64,000 bases of DNA from Streptomyces sp. NBC_01267 (GTDB lineage: Bacteria > Actinomycetota > Actinomycetes > Streptomycetales > Streptomycetaceae). The first letter of the stretch is position 1. Every line of letters starts with the position of its first letter. Below are positions 38,653-46,830 of this stretch, one piece after another. The notes beneath the pieces were generated by a model. It ran no database searches and was not told the origin of the DNA. It worked only from the letters and a program-made list of their open reading frames with translations. The stretch lies in NCBI RefSeq assembly GCF_036241575.1, contig NZ_CP108455.1, positions 7,671,001 to 7,735,000 on the forward strand. Direction: 5' to 3'. A program made the position numbers and the translations under genes.

Positions 38653-39297
38653 ATGGACAACTCGTCCGTACTGGCAGGGGTGCGTGTGCCGGACACGAAG
38701 CTCGCGCGGGAGGCGACCGAACTCGTACGGGACAGCACCAGCGAACTGATCTACCACCACTCACGCCGTGTCTACTTCTTCGGCAGCCTCCAGGGGCGCA
38801 ACCGGGACCTCAGCCACGACCCGGAACTCCTGTACATCGCGGCCATGTTCCACGACCTGGGCCTGAGCGAACCCTTCCACGAGAGCGGGCGACGCTTCGA
38901 GGTGGACAGCGCCGATGAAGCCCGCCGCTTCCTGCAGGGCCACCGGTTGCCGGAGGACAGCATCCGACGGGTATGGACCGCCATTGCCCTGCACACCACC
39001 CCGGGCATCCCCGAGTTCATGGAGCCGGAGGTGGCGCTGTTGACGGCGGGTGTGGAGTACGACGTCCTCGGGATCGGCTACGACGACCTCGACGAGACGG
39101 ACCGCGCCGCGGTCATCGCCCTGCACCCGCGCCCAGGCTTCAAGGGACGCATCCTGGAGGCCTTCACCGACGGGATCCGGTCCAAGCCGCAGACCACGTT
39201 CGGCAACGTCAAGGCCGACGTGCTCGCCCACTACGTACCCGGATTCCGGCGTGGTGACTTCGTACGCACCATCCTGGACTCCCCGTGGGCCGACTAG
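38653..39297 (+). CDS. HD-domain protein, cyanamide hydratase-like
   Basis: 214 aa from ATG 38653 (an in-frame GTG at 38641 is possible). Metal-binding HD motifs: H-H-S-R-R-V-Y-F-F-G, A-A-M-F-H-D-L-G-L, and A-L-H-T-T-P-G-I after R-F-E-V-D-S-A-D-E-A-R-R-F-L. This order and the R-V-Y-F-F-G segment match the Ddi2/cyanamide hydratase branch of HD phosphohydrolases, which hydrate cyanamide to urea. If so, its product could feed the urease operon, though the two are 28 kb apart. Function is inferred from the family. Confidence 0.8.
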   Translation: MDNSSVLAGVRVPDTKLAREATELVRDSTSELIYHHSRRVYFFGSLQGRNRDLSHDPELLYIAAMFHDLGLSEPFHESGRRFEVDSADEARRFLQGHRLPEDSIRRVWTAIALHTTPGIPEFMEPEVALLTAGVEYDVLGIGYDDLDETDRAAVIALHPRPGFKGRILEAFTDGIRSKPQTTFGNVKADVLAHYVPGFRRGDFVRTILDSPWAD

Positions 39298-39505
39298 CCA
39301 CCCGCTCACCGTCGGACCGGGTGGTGGTCGTCGTGGTGGCTTTCGACGGCGTGCAACTGCTGGACGTCACCGGCCCCGCGGAGGTGTTCACGACCGCCAA
39401 CACCTATGGCGCCCGGTACGACGTACGCGTTGTTTCGCCCACCGGCACCGACGTACGCACCTCCTCGGGTGTGCGGATCGGTGCCGACGGGGCGCTGGGC
39501 GAGGT
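39285..39505 (+). pseudogene. N-terminal fragment of a GlxA-type (DJ-1/PfpI-AraC) regulator
   Basis: From GTG 39285, overlapping the HD gene end, the frame reads V-V-V-V-V-A-F-D-G-V-Q-L-L-D-V-T-G-P-A-E-V-F. It continues through R-V-V-S-P-T-G-T-D-V-R-T-S-S-G-V-R-I to about residue 73, the start of the DJ-1/PfpI-like domain of GlxA regulators. After that it is unrelated, arginine-rich noise to a late stop. The rest of the amidotransferase-like domain and the whole AraC helix-turn-helix are missing. Confidence 0.7.
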
Positions 39506-39509
39506 GAGC

Positions 39510-39617
39510 TCAGCTCTGGTAGGCGAGGTCGGCCGCGGCCAGGTCCTCGGCGAGTTCCCCGGCGCACGGCAGGACCATGTCCAGTGGGTGAACCTCGGCC
39601 ACCGCGCCCCAGCGCTC
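39510..39617 (-). pseudogene. C-terminal remnant of an unidentified leftward gene
   Basis: Reading leftward from an in-frame stop at 39618-39620, 35 codons give H-P-L-D-M-V-L-P-C-A-G-E-L-A-E-D-L-A-A-A-D-L, then a TGA at 39510. Codon use is gene-like and the composition suggests a C-terminal helix of an enzyme. It begins within 5 bases of where the GlxA fragment ends, so the two fragments meet at one rearrangement junction. Confidence 0.35.
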
Positions 39618-39799
39618 TCACGCCGCCGTCGGGGCAGGTACGGCCGAAGGAGAGACTGGGGCGGCCTCGCGGCCGTGACGTTGCCCCCGCAGGGGCGAGG
39701 AGGAATCGCTGCCCGTCGGAGGCGGTTCGCCCGCCAGGCGCGTATGTCGTACATGTCTTAGTTTGGGGTCGTCTCTATTCGCCCCACCGAGGAGCTCCA

Positions 39800-39985
39800 G
39801 TGAGCGACAGCCCGATGGACAAGGCCAAAGGAAAAGCCAAGGAGATGACCGGGAAGGTCACCGGCGACCGCCGTCAAGAGGCCGAGGGCAAGACCGATCA
39901 GGCGAAGGGCAAGGTCAAGGGCGCTGTTGACGAGGCCAGGGACCGAGCCAAGGGCATGAAGGACTCCATGCAGAACGACGGCTGA
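39800..39985 (+). CDS. CsbD family stress protein
   Basis: 61 aa from GTG 39800, with GAGGAG 6 bases upstream. It is rich in Lys, Ala, Asp and Gly with repeated D-K-A-K-G-K-A-K-E-M-T-G-K-V-T-G-D and Q-A-K-G-K-V-K-G-A-V-D-E-A-R-D segments, the CsbD pattern. CsbD proteins are small, largely disordered or helical cytosolic proteins induced by general stress sigma factors. No catalytic role is known. A strong terminator follows. Confidence 0.88.
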   Translation: MSDSPMDKAKGKAKEMTGKVTGDRRQEAEGKTDQAKGKVKGAVDEARDRAKGMKDSMQNDG

Positions 39986-39997
39986 GGCGCCGTTCCC

Positions 39998-40027
39998 GCG
40001 GGCCCCGTTACTCCTGGCGGGGCCCGC
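39998..40027 (+). terminator. Terminator after the CsbD gene
   Basis: Perfect 10-bp stem GCGGGCCCCG / CGGGGCCCGC with a 10-base loop, 12 bases past the stop codon. Confidence 0.85.
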
Positions 40028-40215
40028 CCGGCGTCGCCCGCTTGGTCCGGCGGCGCATTCCACCCGGCGTGCGTGGCGACCGGACGCTCGCGGTCGTGAG
40101 TGTTCACCCGTCCGTCCGTAGCGCTCGTGAACCACCGCGGCGGCCGACACGCAGGTGCTTCGAATCCTCCGGAGGGCCGGCCGGCCGCGACGAGATCACC
40201 GCACGGCAGGAGATC

Positions 40216-41082
40216 TCAGACCTTCCCGATACCGAGCGTGGTCTCACGGGGCAGCAGCCCTGAGCCGAGGACCTCCAGCCAGAGGGGGCCGAGGAGTTCG
40301 GCGAGCCGTGCGGTGTTCTCGGCGCCGAGTTCCTGCCAGGGGTGAGCGGCGAGTTGGTCGGTGCGGCGCTCGACCTCGGCGCGCAGGGCGCGGCCCGCGT
40401 CGGTCGCGGCGCCGTCGGCGTTCAGCAGACCGCGGGCGAGGAGCCGCTCACCGGCGGCAGCCCATTCGTGCTCGTTCCAGCCGCGGCTGGCGAAAACGCC
40501 GACCGGCGCGGCGCCGATCGAGGCGAAGGACACCAGCGCTTCCACGGAATCGAGGCCTGCGGTCAGGAGGGCGGCGAGATGGCCGTCGCCGCGGTGTTCG
40601 CGCAGGATGGTCGCGGCCTGCCACAGCACGAGGTGCGGCTCCCCGGGCCAGGGCAGTTCGGCGTTGGCGGCGGCGAGCGGGCGGCCCTCGGTGCGCGCGG
40701 CCTCCGCTGCCCGGCGGGCGAGCGCGGCGGCCTCGGCGAGATCGGGACTGTCCGTCCGCTCGCCGAGGAGTGCGCGGTACGCCCGGTCGACGCCGCGCGT
40801 CCGGGCCGCGATCACCTCGCGCGGTGCGGCAATGTCCCAGGCGGCCGGGGCGTGCTCGGCGACCATGCGCGGGCTGAAGCTGTAGAACGCGGAGGCCACC
40901 TGGCGGGAGCCCACGGCCCCGAGTGGCGCCGCCCGTAAGGCGAAGTAGCTCGGCCAGCGCTCGCCGGTGTCGTAACCGAGTGACTCGGCCTCCTCGAAGA
41001 CCTGCGGCGCGTAGTAGACGACGGCGTGCAGGGGCTCCAGCAGGTGCCACATCTGCCGCACGCGTCCTTCGTCATCACCCAT
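40216..41082 (-). CDS. SCO6745 family protein (helix-turn-helix-like)
   Basis: 288 aa from ATG 41082 with GAGGAG upstream. M-W-H-L-L-E-P-L-H-A-V-V-Y-Y-A-P-Q-V, L-R-A-A-P-L-G-A-V, A-F-Y-S-F-S-P and a C-terminal winged-helix-like G-W-N-E-H-E-W-A-A-A-G-E-R-L-L-A-R-G-L match the actinobacterial SCO6745 family of unknown function. It is divergent from a TetR gene 105 bases away, which probably controls it. No enzymatic motif is visible. Confidence 0.82.
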   Translation of the reverse strand: MGDDEGRVRQMWHLLEPLHAVVYYAPQVFEEAESLGYDTGERWPSYFALRAAPLGAVGSRQVASAFYSFSPRMVAEHAPAAWDIAAPREVIAARTRGVDRAYRALLGERTDSPDLAEAAALARRAAEAARTEGRPLAAANAELPWPGEPHLVLWQAATILREHRGDGHLAALLTAGLDSVEALVSFASIGAAPVGVFASRGWNEHEWAAAGERLLARGLLNADGAATDAGRALRAEVERRTDQLAAHPWQELGAENTARLAELLGPLWLEVLGSGLLPRETTLGIGKV

Positions 41083-41187
41083 ACCGGCTCCTCGTTCCGC
41101 TCTCCGCGACACCCTCATCTTGACGCTGACCAGATTGCATCCGACAGGGGATTTAGTCAATGCCTAGATTGCGCTAGCCTGCTCGTC

Positions 41188-41757
41188 ATGACCACCGAAC
41201 GCGCGTACCACCACGGTGACTTGCGGCGGGCCGTACTCGCGGCAGCCCTTCACGTGATCGCCTCTGAAGGGCCGTCGGCCCTGTCCCTACGTGACCTCGC
41301 CCGCCGCGCACAGGTCTCCCATGCCGCACCAGCACACCACTTCAAGGACCGTGCGGGCCTTCTCACCGCCATCGCCACCGAGGGCTACGACCTCCTGTCC
41401 GCCGCCCTGGCGGAGGCGGAGGACCTGCGCGACCTGGGCATCCGATACGTGCGCTTCGCCGCCGCGCACCCGGCGCACTTCCAGGTCATGTTCCGCCCGG
41501 AACTCCTGCGCCCCGACGACCCGGAGCTCCTCGCGGCACGCGAGCGGACGCGGAGTCGTCTCGGTACGGCTGTGGAAGGCCGCAGTGACGATCCGGCCAT
41601 CGGCTTCATGGCGGCCTGGTCCATGGCTCACGGCTTCGCGACGCTGCTGCTCTCCCACAACCTTGACGGCCCGCTGGACGGACGGGACCCCGAAGAGACG
41701 TTCCGGGCCCTGGCGGGCGAGATGTTCCGGACGGCTGGAAGGCCCGCGACGGGCTGA
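41188..41757 (+). CDS. TetR family transcriptional regulator
   Basis: 189 aa from ATG 41188. The helix-turn-helix is A-L-S-L-R-D-L-A-R-R-A-Q-V-S-H-A-A-P-A-H-H-F-K-D, with G-L-L-T-A-I-A following. A WHG-type C-terminal ligand domain follows (F-A-A-A-H-P-A-H-F-Q-V-M-F-R-P-E). The AGATTGC sequences at about 41132 and 41164 in the divergent promoter may belong to its operator. It is the likely local repressor of the SCO6745-family gene. Confidence 0.9.
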   Translation: MTTERAYHHGDLRRAVLAAALHVIASEGPSALSLRDLARRAQVSHAAPAHHFKDRAGLLTAIATEGYDLLSAALAEAEDLRDLGIRYVRFAAAHPAHFQVMFRPELLRPDDPELLAARERTRSRLGTAVEGRSDDPAIGFMAAWSMAHGFATLLLSHNLDGPLDGRDPEETFRALAGEMFRTAGRPATG

Positions 41758-41926
41758 CTTGTCCACCGCACCGATCGTGACCGTCGGTGTGTGCGGTGTT
41801 GATCCGGCGGACCGGCCACCTTACGTCGAGGACTCCCCACCGCAGGAGGGCTGATGGTGCCCGAGCCTTGTACGGGCATCCGCCGCGCAGCACCCTGTCC
41901 GTACGGCGACGGAGGGGGGGGCAAGC

Positions 41927-42094
41927 ATGAATTGCTCAAGATGCGGGGCCGTCATGATTCAGGGCCCGGACGGCACGTATCACTGCTCTCACTGCCCCGG
42001 TGCTGGGTACCCTCCCACCCATGACCGCGAAGCGATCCCAGTGGCAACCGGAACTCGACCCGCTCCCCGCTCCCGACATCGCGATCACCCCTGA
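41927..42094 (+). CDS. Small zinc-ribbon protein (55 aa)
   Basis: From ATG 41927 with a strong GGAGGGGGG site 8 bases upstream. Met-Asn is followed by C-S-R-C and, 13 residues later, C-S-H-C, a compact zinc ribbon. The rest is a Pro/Arg/His-rich tail. It overlaps the next small gene by 74 bases in a different frame. The ribbon G-P-D-G-T-Y-H-C resembles G-L-D-G-R-Y-S-C of that gene, so the two ribbons look duplicated. Function unknown. Confidence 0.55.
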   Translation: MNCSRCGAVMIQGPDGTYHCSHCPGAGYPPTHDREAIPVATGTRPAPRSRHRDHP

Positions 42095-42278
42095 GATCAC
42101 CGAATCCGAATGCCGGATCTGCGAAGCGACCATCGCAGGCCTGGACGGTCGGTACTCGTGCGGGGTGTGCGGGTGGTCCAACCACTGGTCGGAGGGCCAC
42201 CGGCCGCTACCGGGCGCGGACGCCGACCCGGACGCTCCGCACGACAACCTGCTGGAGGGCATGGAAGCGCAGGCGTGA
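42021..42278 (+). CDS. Small zinc-ribbon protein (85 aa)
   Basis: From ATG 42021, with no clear ribosome site but inside the preceding small gene, so translation may be coupled. A zinc ribbon is formed by C-R-I-C and C-G-V-C with 12 residues between, followed by G-W-S-N-H-W-S-E-G-H. The tail is acidic and ends H-D-N-L-L-E-G-M-E-A-Q-A. Similar small zinc proteins are common hypothetical proteins in Streptomyces. Confidence 0.65.
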   Translation: MTAKRSQWQPELDPLPAPDIAITPEITESECRICEATIAGLDGRYSCGVCGWSNHWSEGHRPLPGADADPDAPHDNLLEGMEAQA

Positions 42279-42647
42279 TCACGCAGGCCCGGAGCCGACA
42301 TCGGGCTCTTGGGCTCCAGTGACTCGCGCGTCCAGTGTGGATGCGGCTCGTCCACGGTCACGCGCTGTCCGGTGCTGCGGGATGCCAGTAGTGGCGCCGG
42401 TCCGGTGCCCCCGGGAGGGTCGACAGGAAGGCGACAGCACCGGATCAGCCGCCGAGCATCCGAGACGGTGAGGCGGTGAGACGGGAAGCGGGGTGCGGGA
42501 CCCGGAGCGTGAGAACCGGCTCCCACCCCCTCGCCCCTCCAGCTCCCGCTTGCGTAAGGTACGAGCGGCCCGGGAGCTGTGCGCGCCGGGCTGCCCCGGC
42601 CGTGCGGACGAAGCGACGGAGGGGCCTGGTACCGGGGGGTGTCGGGG
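42279..42647. other. Intergenic, no gene recognised
   Basis: About 370 bases, GC-rich and without family features in any frame. It should hold the promoter of the membrane glycosyltransferase gene. Confidence 0.4.
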
Positions 42648-44198
42648 ATGGCGGACGCGGCAGAATTAGCGGACTTGGGGCGTGCGGGCCGGGCCGGGGA
42701 GGACGGCGGACGAACAGCACCGCTGGACCGGCGGGTGTTCGCCGTCGCGGGGGTGGTCTTCGCCGTGCTGATGGCGCTGTCCTCGCGCTACGGCTTCCAC
42801 ATCGACGAGCTGTATTTCCTCGACTGCGCTCGGCACCTTCAGGCGAGCTATGTGGACCAGCCGGTGCTGGCACCGCTGTTGGCCCGGGTCTCGCTGTCGC
42901 TGTTCGGGGTCTCGGAGGCGGGCCTTCGGCTGTGGCCCGCGCTCGCCGCCGCAGGCACGGTGGTCGTCGGCGCGCTGACTGCGCGGGAGTTCGGCGCAGC
43001 ACGGCGGGCACAGCTGCTCGCGGCGATCGCGACGGGCACCATGCCCGTGGTGTTGGGCGGCGCGCACGTAGCCAACACGTCGTCGTACGAAGCGCTGGCG
43101 TGGGCGGCGATCGCGCTCGTGGTCGTACGGATGGGCCGCACCGGCGACACGCGGTGGTGGCTCGCCGTGGGAGCGCTGGTCGGCATCGGCGCGGAATTCA
43201 ACCACCTCGCGGCCTTTTTCGGGATCGTCCTGCTGGCCGCGGTGCTGCTCGGCCCGGCCCGCCGGACCGTGGCCGACCGTCGACTGCTCGCGGGCGCCAC
43301 GATCGCCGTGCTGCTCGTGCTTCCCGACCTGTGGTGGCAGGCGCACCACGGCTGGGCCATGTTCGCGATGACGCGGGCACTGAACGGGGAACACGGCGGC
43401 CCGGGGAACATCCCCACCTGGATCGTGGGGCAGATCGGCATGTCCTGCCTGGCGATGGCGGTGTTCTGGGTGGCGGGACTGCGGTTCCTGTGGCGATCCG
43501 GCCGGCCGTTGTGGCGGTGCCTGGTGACCGCGTACGCCGTGCTGTTCGTGCTGTTCGCCGTGACGACCGGAGCGCAGGTGTACTACCTGGGCGGGTTGTA
43601 CGTGTGTCTGCTCGCGGCCGGGGCGGTAGGGCTCGACGGGTGGCTGTACTCCCGCCCGGACCGGCTGCGCAGCCTGACGATCGGAACCGCCGTATCGGCC
43701 GCGCTGTCCGCCGTGATCGTGCTGCCGGTGCTGCCGCCCTCCGACGTGGGCTGGACGTACGGCATCAGCTCGAATTCGGGGGAATCCCTGGGCTGGCCCC
43801 AACTGGTCGGCACCGTACGGCAGGTGTGGACCGGGCTCCCGTCCGAGCAGCGTGCGAACGCGGTGATCGTTGCGGCGGACTACGGCGAGGCCGGTGCCAT
43901 CAACGAACTCGGCCGCGGTACCGGGCTGCCCACCGCTGTGAGCGTCCACAACACCGACTGGTGGTGGGGCCCCGGCAACCCGCACGCCTCGACCGTGGTG
44001 GCTGTCGCCCCCGGCCCCGACCACGCCCCCGAGTACGCTGCCCACCTGGGCCGGTACTTCCGGCATGTCCGCGTAGCCGCCACCCTCTCCAATCCCCAGG
44101 GCGTGCACAACATCGAATGGGGCGGCCACGTCTACGTCTGCACCGGTCCCCGTCGTCCCTGGGGCGAGATATGGCCCGAACTGCGCACCTACGCGTGA
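42648..44198 (+). CDS. GT39/ArnT-like polytopic membrane glycosyltransferase
   Basis: 516 aa from ATG 42648 (GGGGGG site upstream). About 10 transmembrane helices lie in the first 370 residues. After the first helix, Y-G-F-H-I-D-E-L-Y-F-L-D-C-A-R-H-L has the D-E catalytic motif of GT-C enzymes in the first extracytoplasmic loop. V-D-Q-P-V-L-A-P-L-L-A-R follows as in ArnT/PMT relatives. A soluble domain of about 130 residues closes the protein. It probably moves a sugar from a polyprenyl carrier to an external acceptor. Acceptor unknown; no partner genes are seen. Confidence 0.85.
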   Translation: MADAAELADLGRAGRAGEDGGRTAPLDRRVFAVAGVVFAVLMALSSRYGFHIDELYFLDCARHLQASYVDQPVLAPLLARVSLSLFGVSEAGLRLWPALAAAGTVVVGALTAREFGAARRAQLLAAIATGTMPVVLGGAHVANTSSYEALAWAAIALVVVRMGRTGDTRWWLAVGALVGIGAEFNHLAAFFGIVLLAAVLLGPARRTVADRRLLAGATIAVLLVLPDLWWQAHHGWAMFAMTRALNGEHGGPGNIPTWIVGQIGMSCLAMAVFWVAGLRFLWRSGRPLWRCLVTAYAVLFVLFAVTTGAQVYYLGGLYVCLLAAGAVGLDGWLYSRPDRLRSLTIGTAVSAALSAVIVLPVLPPSDVGWTYGISSNSGESLGWPQLVGTVRQVWTGLPSEQRANAVIVAADYGEAGAINELGRGTGLPTAVSVHNTDWWWGPGNPHASTVVAVAPGPDHAPEYAAHLGRYFRHVRVAATLSNPQGVHNIEWGGHVYVCTGPRRPWGEIWPELRTYA

Positions 44199-44444
44199 CG
44201 CGCGACCCGGGCCGTGGGCTCGCCGCTGACCTTCGCCGTCGGCAACGCGTCGGTAGAGCCGGAGCGTGTCGTCCACGGCGGGCTCGGGTCCAGGTGCCCG
44301 CTCCTCAACTCGCGGCGATCCACGCGTTGCGGCCCGCCGAGCGGCCCCCGGGGTGGCGTTCGGATCCGTCCACCCGTCCACCCGCTCACAGTCTTGCCGG
44401 GAAAGGATGTTGAGAACACCCTCCGGTGGGGCAATAACCGCTTC

Positions 44445-45413
44445 ATGACAATGAGCCGTCGATCCCTCATACGCTCCGCCGCCGTTACCACCACCGCCCT
44501 CGTGGTCGGCGGCGGCATGACGCCCGCGCGCGCCGCGACCGCCCCGCGCACCGCCGCATCCACCGGCAGCGAGTTTCCAGCCGACTGGATGGGCGCGCTG
44601 CCCGACGCGCTGTCCCTGCTCCGGATGACAATCCCCGGCACCCACGATTCCGGCTGCACCGACCCCGCCAACGGCACCGAGTGGTCGCACACCCAGAATT
44701 GGGGGATCACCGAACAACTCCAGCGCGGCGTACGGTTCCTGGACATCCGGGCCAACGGCCTCCAGGACCATCTCGACGACTCGTTCGGGATCTACCACGC
44801 CGGGTACTACCAGGGCATCACCTTCGACGGGGTGCTCGCGCAGTGCCGCGACTTCCTCCTGCAGCATCCGCACGAGACGATCGTGATGCGGCTGAAGAAG
44901 GAGAACGGCACCAACAACGACGTCGGCGCGCGCTTCAAGGACGTCCTGAACGTCTACCTCGACACCAAGGGCTGGCGTCCCTGGTTCCTCCTCGCGGACC
45001 AGGTGCCGTCGCTCGGCGAGGCGCGCGGACGGATCGTTCTGATCGCCCAGTTCGACAACGACTGGCCGGTCCTGCAATGGCCGGGCGGCGACAACGACTT
45101 CCTGTCCAATCAGTGGTTCTCGCTGCAGGACATCTACCAGGGACTGTCCTGGCCGTCCCAGAAGACCGCCAAGGTCACCCAGCAGTTCGACAACGCCGCC
45201 GGGGACCAGAACTCGGCGCTGATGTACATCAACTTCACCAGTTACGCGGGCGGCGGCTGGCCCAAGACCAACGCGGACGCGATCATGCCCGGGGTACAGA
45301 GCTACCTGAACGGCAGACTGTCGGACCGAACGCACCTCGGCGTCGTCCCGCTGGACTTCCCGGACTTCCACTCGGACACGCTGCGCACCCTCATCGACTG
45401 GAACTGGCACTGA
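44445..45413 (+). CDS. Tat-exported phosphatidylinositol-specific phospholipase C-like protein
   Basis: 322 aa from ATG 44445 (ATG 44451 possible). The Tat signal S-R-R-S-L-I-R-S ends near P-A-R-A-A. The PI-PLC X domain has the catalytic pair H67 (I-P-G-T-H-D-S-G) and H118 (G-I-Y-H-A-G-Y-Y), with L-D-I-R and V-M-R-L-K-K-E-N typical of bacterial enzymes. It would cleave phosphoinositides or related lipids outside the cell. It is a complete single-domain enzyme and is followed by a hairpin. Confidence 0.9.
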   Translation: MTMSRRSLIRSAAVTTTALVVGGGMTPARAATAPRTAASTGSEFPADWMGALPDALSLLRMTIPGTHDSGCTDPANGTEWSHTQNWGITEQLQRGVRFLDIRANGLQDHLDDSFGIYHAGYYQGITFDGVLAQCRDFLLQHPHETIVMRLKKENGTNNDVGARFKDVLNVYLDTKGWRPWFLLADQVPSLGEARGRIVLIAQFDNDWPVLQWPGGDNDFLSNQWFSLQDIYQGLSWPSQKTAKVTQQFDNAAGDQNSALMYINFTSYAGGGWPKTNADAIMPGVQSYLNGRLSDRTHLGVVPLDFPDFHSDTLRTLIDWNWH

Positions 45414-45435
45414 CACCACGGGGCCGATCGCCGCT

Positions 45436-45466
45436 CCCCGGCGCCGCCGGACTTCCGGCACCGGGG
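45436..45466 (+). terminator. Terminator after the PI-PLC gene
   Basis: Near-perfect 11-bp stem CCCCGGCGCCG / CGGCACCGGGG (one mismatch) around a 9-base loop, 22 bases past the stop. Confidence 0.65.
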
Positions 45467-45524
45467 ACCGGTCCGGACCCGGGACGCTGGTGGGGGATCA
45501 GCCGACGTCGGGGAGCGGAGGCCG

Positions 45525-45640
45525 TGGCGTTGAGATCCGTGACGATCGCCGCCTCCTCGTACCTGAAATGTGGCTCCAGCTGGTTCGCCGGCCGCTCCAG
45601 GTCGTAGCGCACCTGAACGGGGTCCTGCTGACCGGGCGAC
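45525..45640 (-). pseudogene. C-terminal remnant of a hemerythrin (HHE) domain protein
   Basis: Leftward reading gives V-R-Y-D-L-E-R-P-A-N-Q-L-E-P-H-F-R-Y-E-E-A-A-I-V-T-D-L-N-A-T. The L-E-P-H-F-R-Y-E-E segment is the last iron-ligand helix of HHE cation-binding proteins. The upstream helices are missing; in their place lie 19-bp tandem repeats (45703-45778). The frame runs on past the usual end without a nearby stop. It cannot be a working hemerythrin. Confidence 0.5.
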
Positions 45641-45702
45641 ATCACCTCGGCGGGTTCAACCAGGGTTCCCTGGACAGCAGTTGGGGCCGATCCCGATCGA
45701 GG

Positions 45703-45778
45703 GGGCCAGAGCTCACCCGGTGGGCCAGAGCTCATCCGGTGGGCTGGAGCTCATCCGATGGGTTGGAGGTCGCGTCCG
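45703..45778. repeat. 19-bp tandem repeat, about 3.5 copies
   Basis: Units GGGCCAGAGCTCACCCGGT (45703-45721), GGGCCAGAGCTCATCCGGT (45722-45740), GGGCTGGAGCTCATCCGAT (45741-45759) and a decayed GGGTTGGAGGTCGCGTCCG (45760-45778). Each good copy contains a GAGCTC palindrome. The array is intergenic, between the hemerythrin remnant and the LysR gene. The graded decay suggests slipped-strand expansion. Confidence 0.8.
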
Positions 45779-45877
45779 CCGTCACGAAGGCGCCGACCAC
45801 AGCCCCGGTGTCATCGACAGCCGATCGGGGCGGCTCGCGCCCCGCAGTTGCCTGTTCGATCCCGGCAACGTTCGTGG

Positions 45878-46759
45878 TCAGAACACGGCCTGGAGACGTG
45901 TCGCAGTCCGTACGAGGTCAGCGACGGCTCTGGACCGGCTGTGCGGTGGCCAGGCGATCACCGTGGTGACCTTTGGCGCGTCCAGCACGGGCACGGCGGC
46001 GACGTCACCATGCAGTTGGGCTCGGCACGACTCCGGTGAGACCGCGCAAGCCCGCCCGAGCGCGACGAGTTGCAACAACTGCGCGTGGTCGCGGACCTGC
46101 GGACCGGGGCCGGGCGGGTAGGTGCCGTCAGGATCGGGCCAACGTGGCATGGGCAGGCCCGGCAGCCCCGTGATGTCGGCCATGTGGACATGGGCCCTGG
46201 AGGTCAGCGGGTGCCCGGTCGGTAGGACCACGACCTGGCTCTCCGTGCTCAGCTCTTCGGTGTGGAACCCGGAGGTCGAGTCGAACGGCAGGTGCAGCAG
46301 CGCCACGTCGGCCCGGCCCTCGCGCAGGAATCGTGCTTGCTCGGCCGGGCCGCACAGGATGACGTCGACGGGGACCGCGCCGGGTTCGGCGGCGTACGTG
46401 TCGAGGAGTTTCGCCAGCAGTTCGCGGGACGCGCTGGCTTTCGTGACCAGGACCAGGCCGGGACGGCCGGTCGTGGAGTGTGCGGCGCGCCGGGTCCGGC
46501 GCTCGGCGGCCTCTACCGCGGCGAGGGCCGTCCGGCCCTCGGTCAACAGCACAGAACCGGCCTCGGTCAGCGTGACAGCGCGACTGGTCCGATTCAGCAG
46601 CACTGCCCCGAGTCGGCGTTCGAGCTGCTGGATCGCCCGTGACAACGGCGGTTGTGCGATCCCGAGCCGCTGCGCGGCACGCCCGAAGTGCAACTCTTCG
46701 GCGACAGCGACGAAATAGCGCAGTTCCCGGGTCTCCACGCAGCCACACCCCAGATCCAT
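45878..46759 (-). CDS. LysR family transcriptional regulator
   Basis: 293 aa from ATG 46759. The N-terminal helix-turn-helix is L-R-Y-F-V-A-V-A-E-E-L-H-F-G-R-A-A-Q-R-L-G-I-A-Q-P-P-L-S-R-A-I-Q-Q-L-E. The effector domain has D-V-A-L-L-H-L-P-F-D and a PBP2-like fold. It is divergent from an SDR gene with 71 bases between starts, the classical LysR arrangement. An ATACC-N5-GGTAT dyad (T-N11-A type) overlaps its own start codon, consistent with autoregulation. Confidence 0.92.
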   Translation of the reverse strand: MDLGCGCVETRELRYFVAVAEELHFGRAAQRLGIAQPPLSRAIQQLERRLGAVLLNRTSRAVTLTEAGSVLLTEGRTALAAVEAAERRTRRAAHSTTGRPGLVLVTKASASRELLAKLLDTYAAEPGAVPVDVILCGPAEQARFLREGRADVALLHLPFDSTSGFHTEELSTESQVVVLPTGHPLTSRAHVHMADITGLPGLPMPRWPDPDGTYPPGPGPQVRDHAQLLQLVALGRACAVSPESCRAQLHGDVAAVPVLDAPKVTTVIAWPPHSRSRAVADLVRTATRLQAVF

Positions 46760-46772
46760 ACCTGGACGGTAT
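46758..46772. promoter_or_regulatory. LysR-type operator dyad (T-N11-A)
   Basis: Perfect ATACC-TGGAC-GGTAT in the LysR/SDR divergent region, overlapping the LysR start codon. It matches the general LysR box layout. The predicted binder is the adjacent LysR protein. Confidence 0.5.
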
Positions 46773-46830
46773 CGCCGCCCACCCTATCGGTGTTGGACCC
46801 TCCGTCGGTGGCCGGGGCAGCATGGAACCC

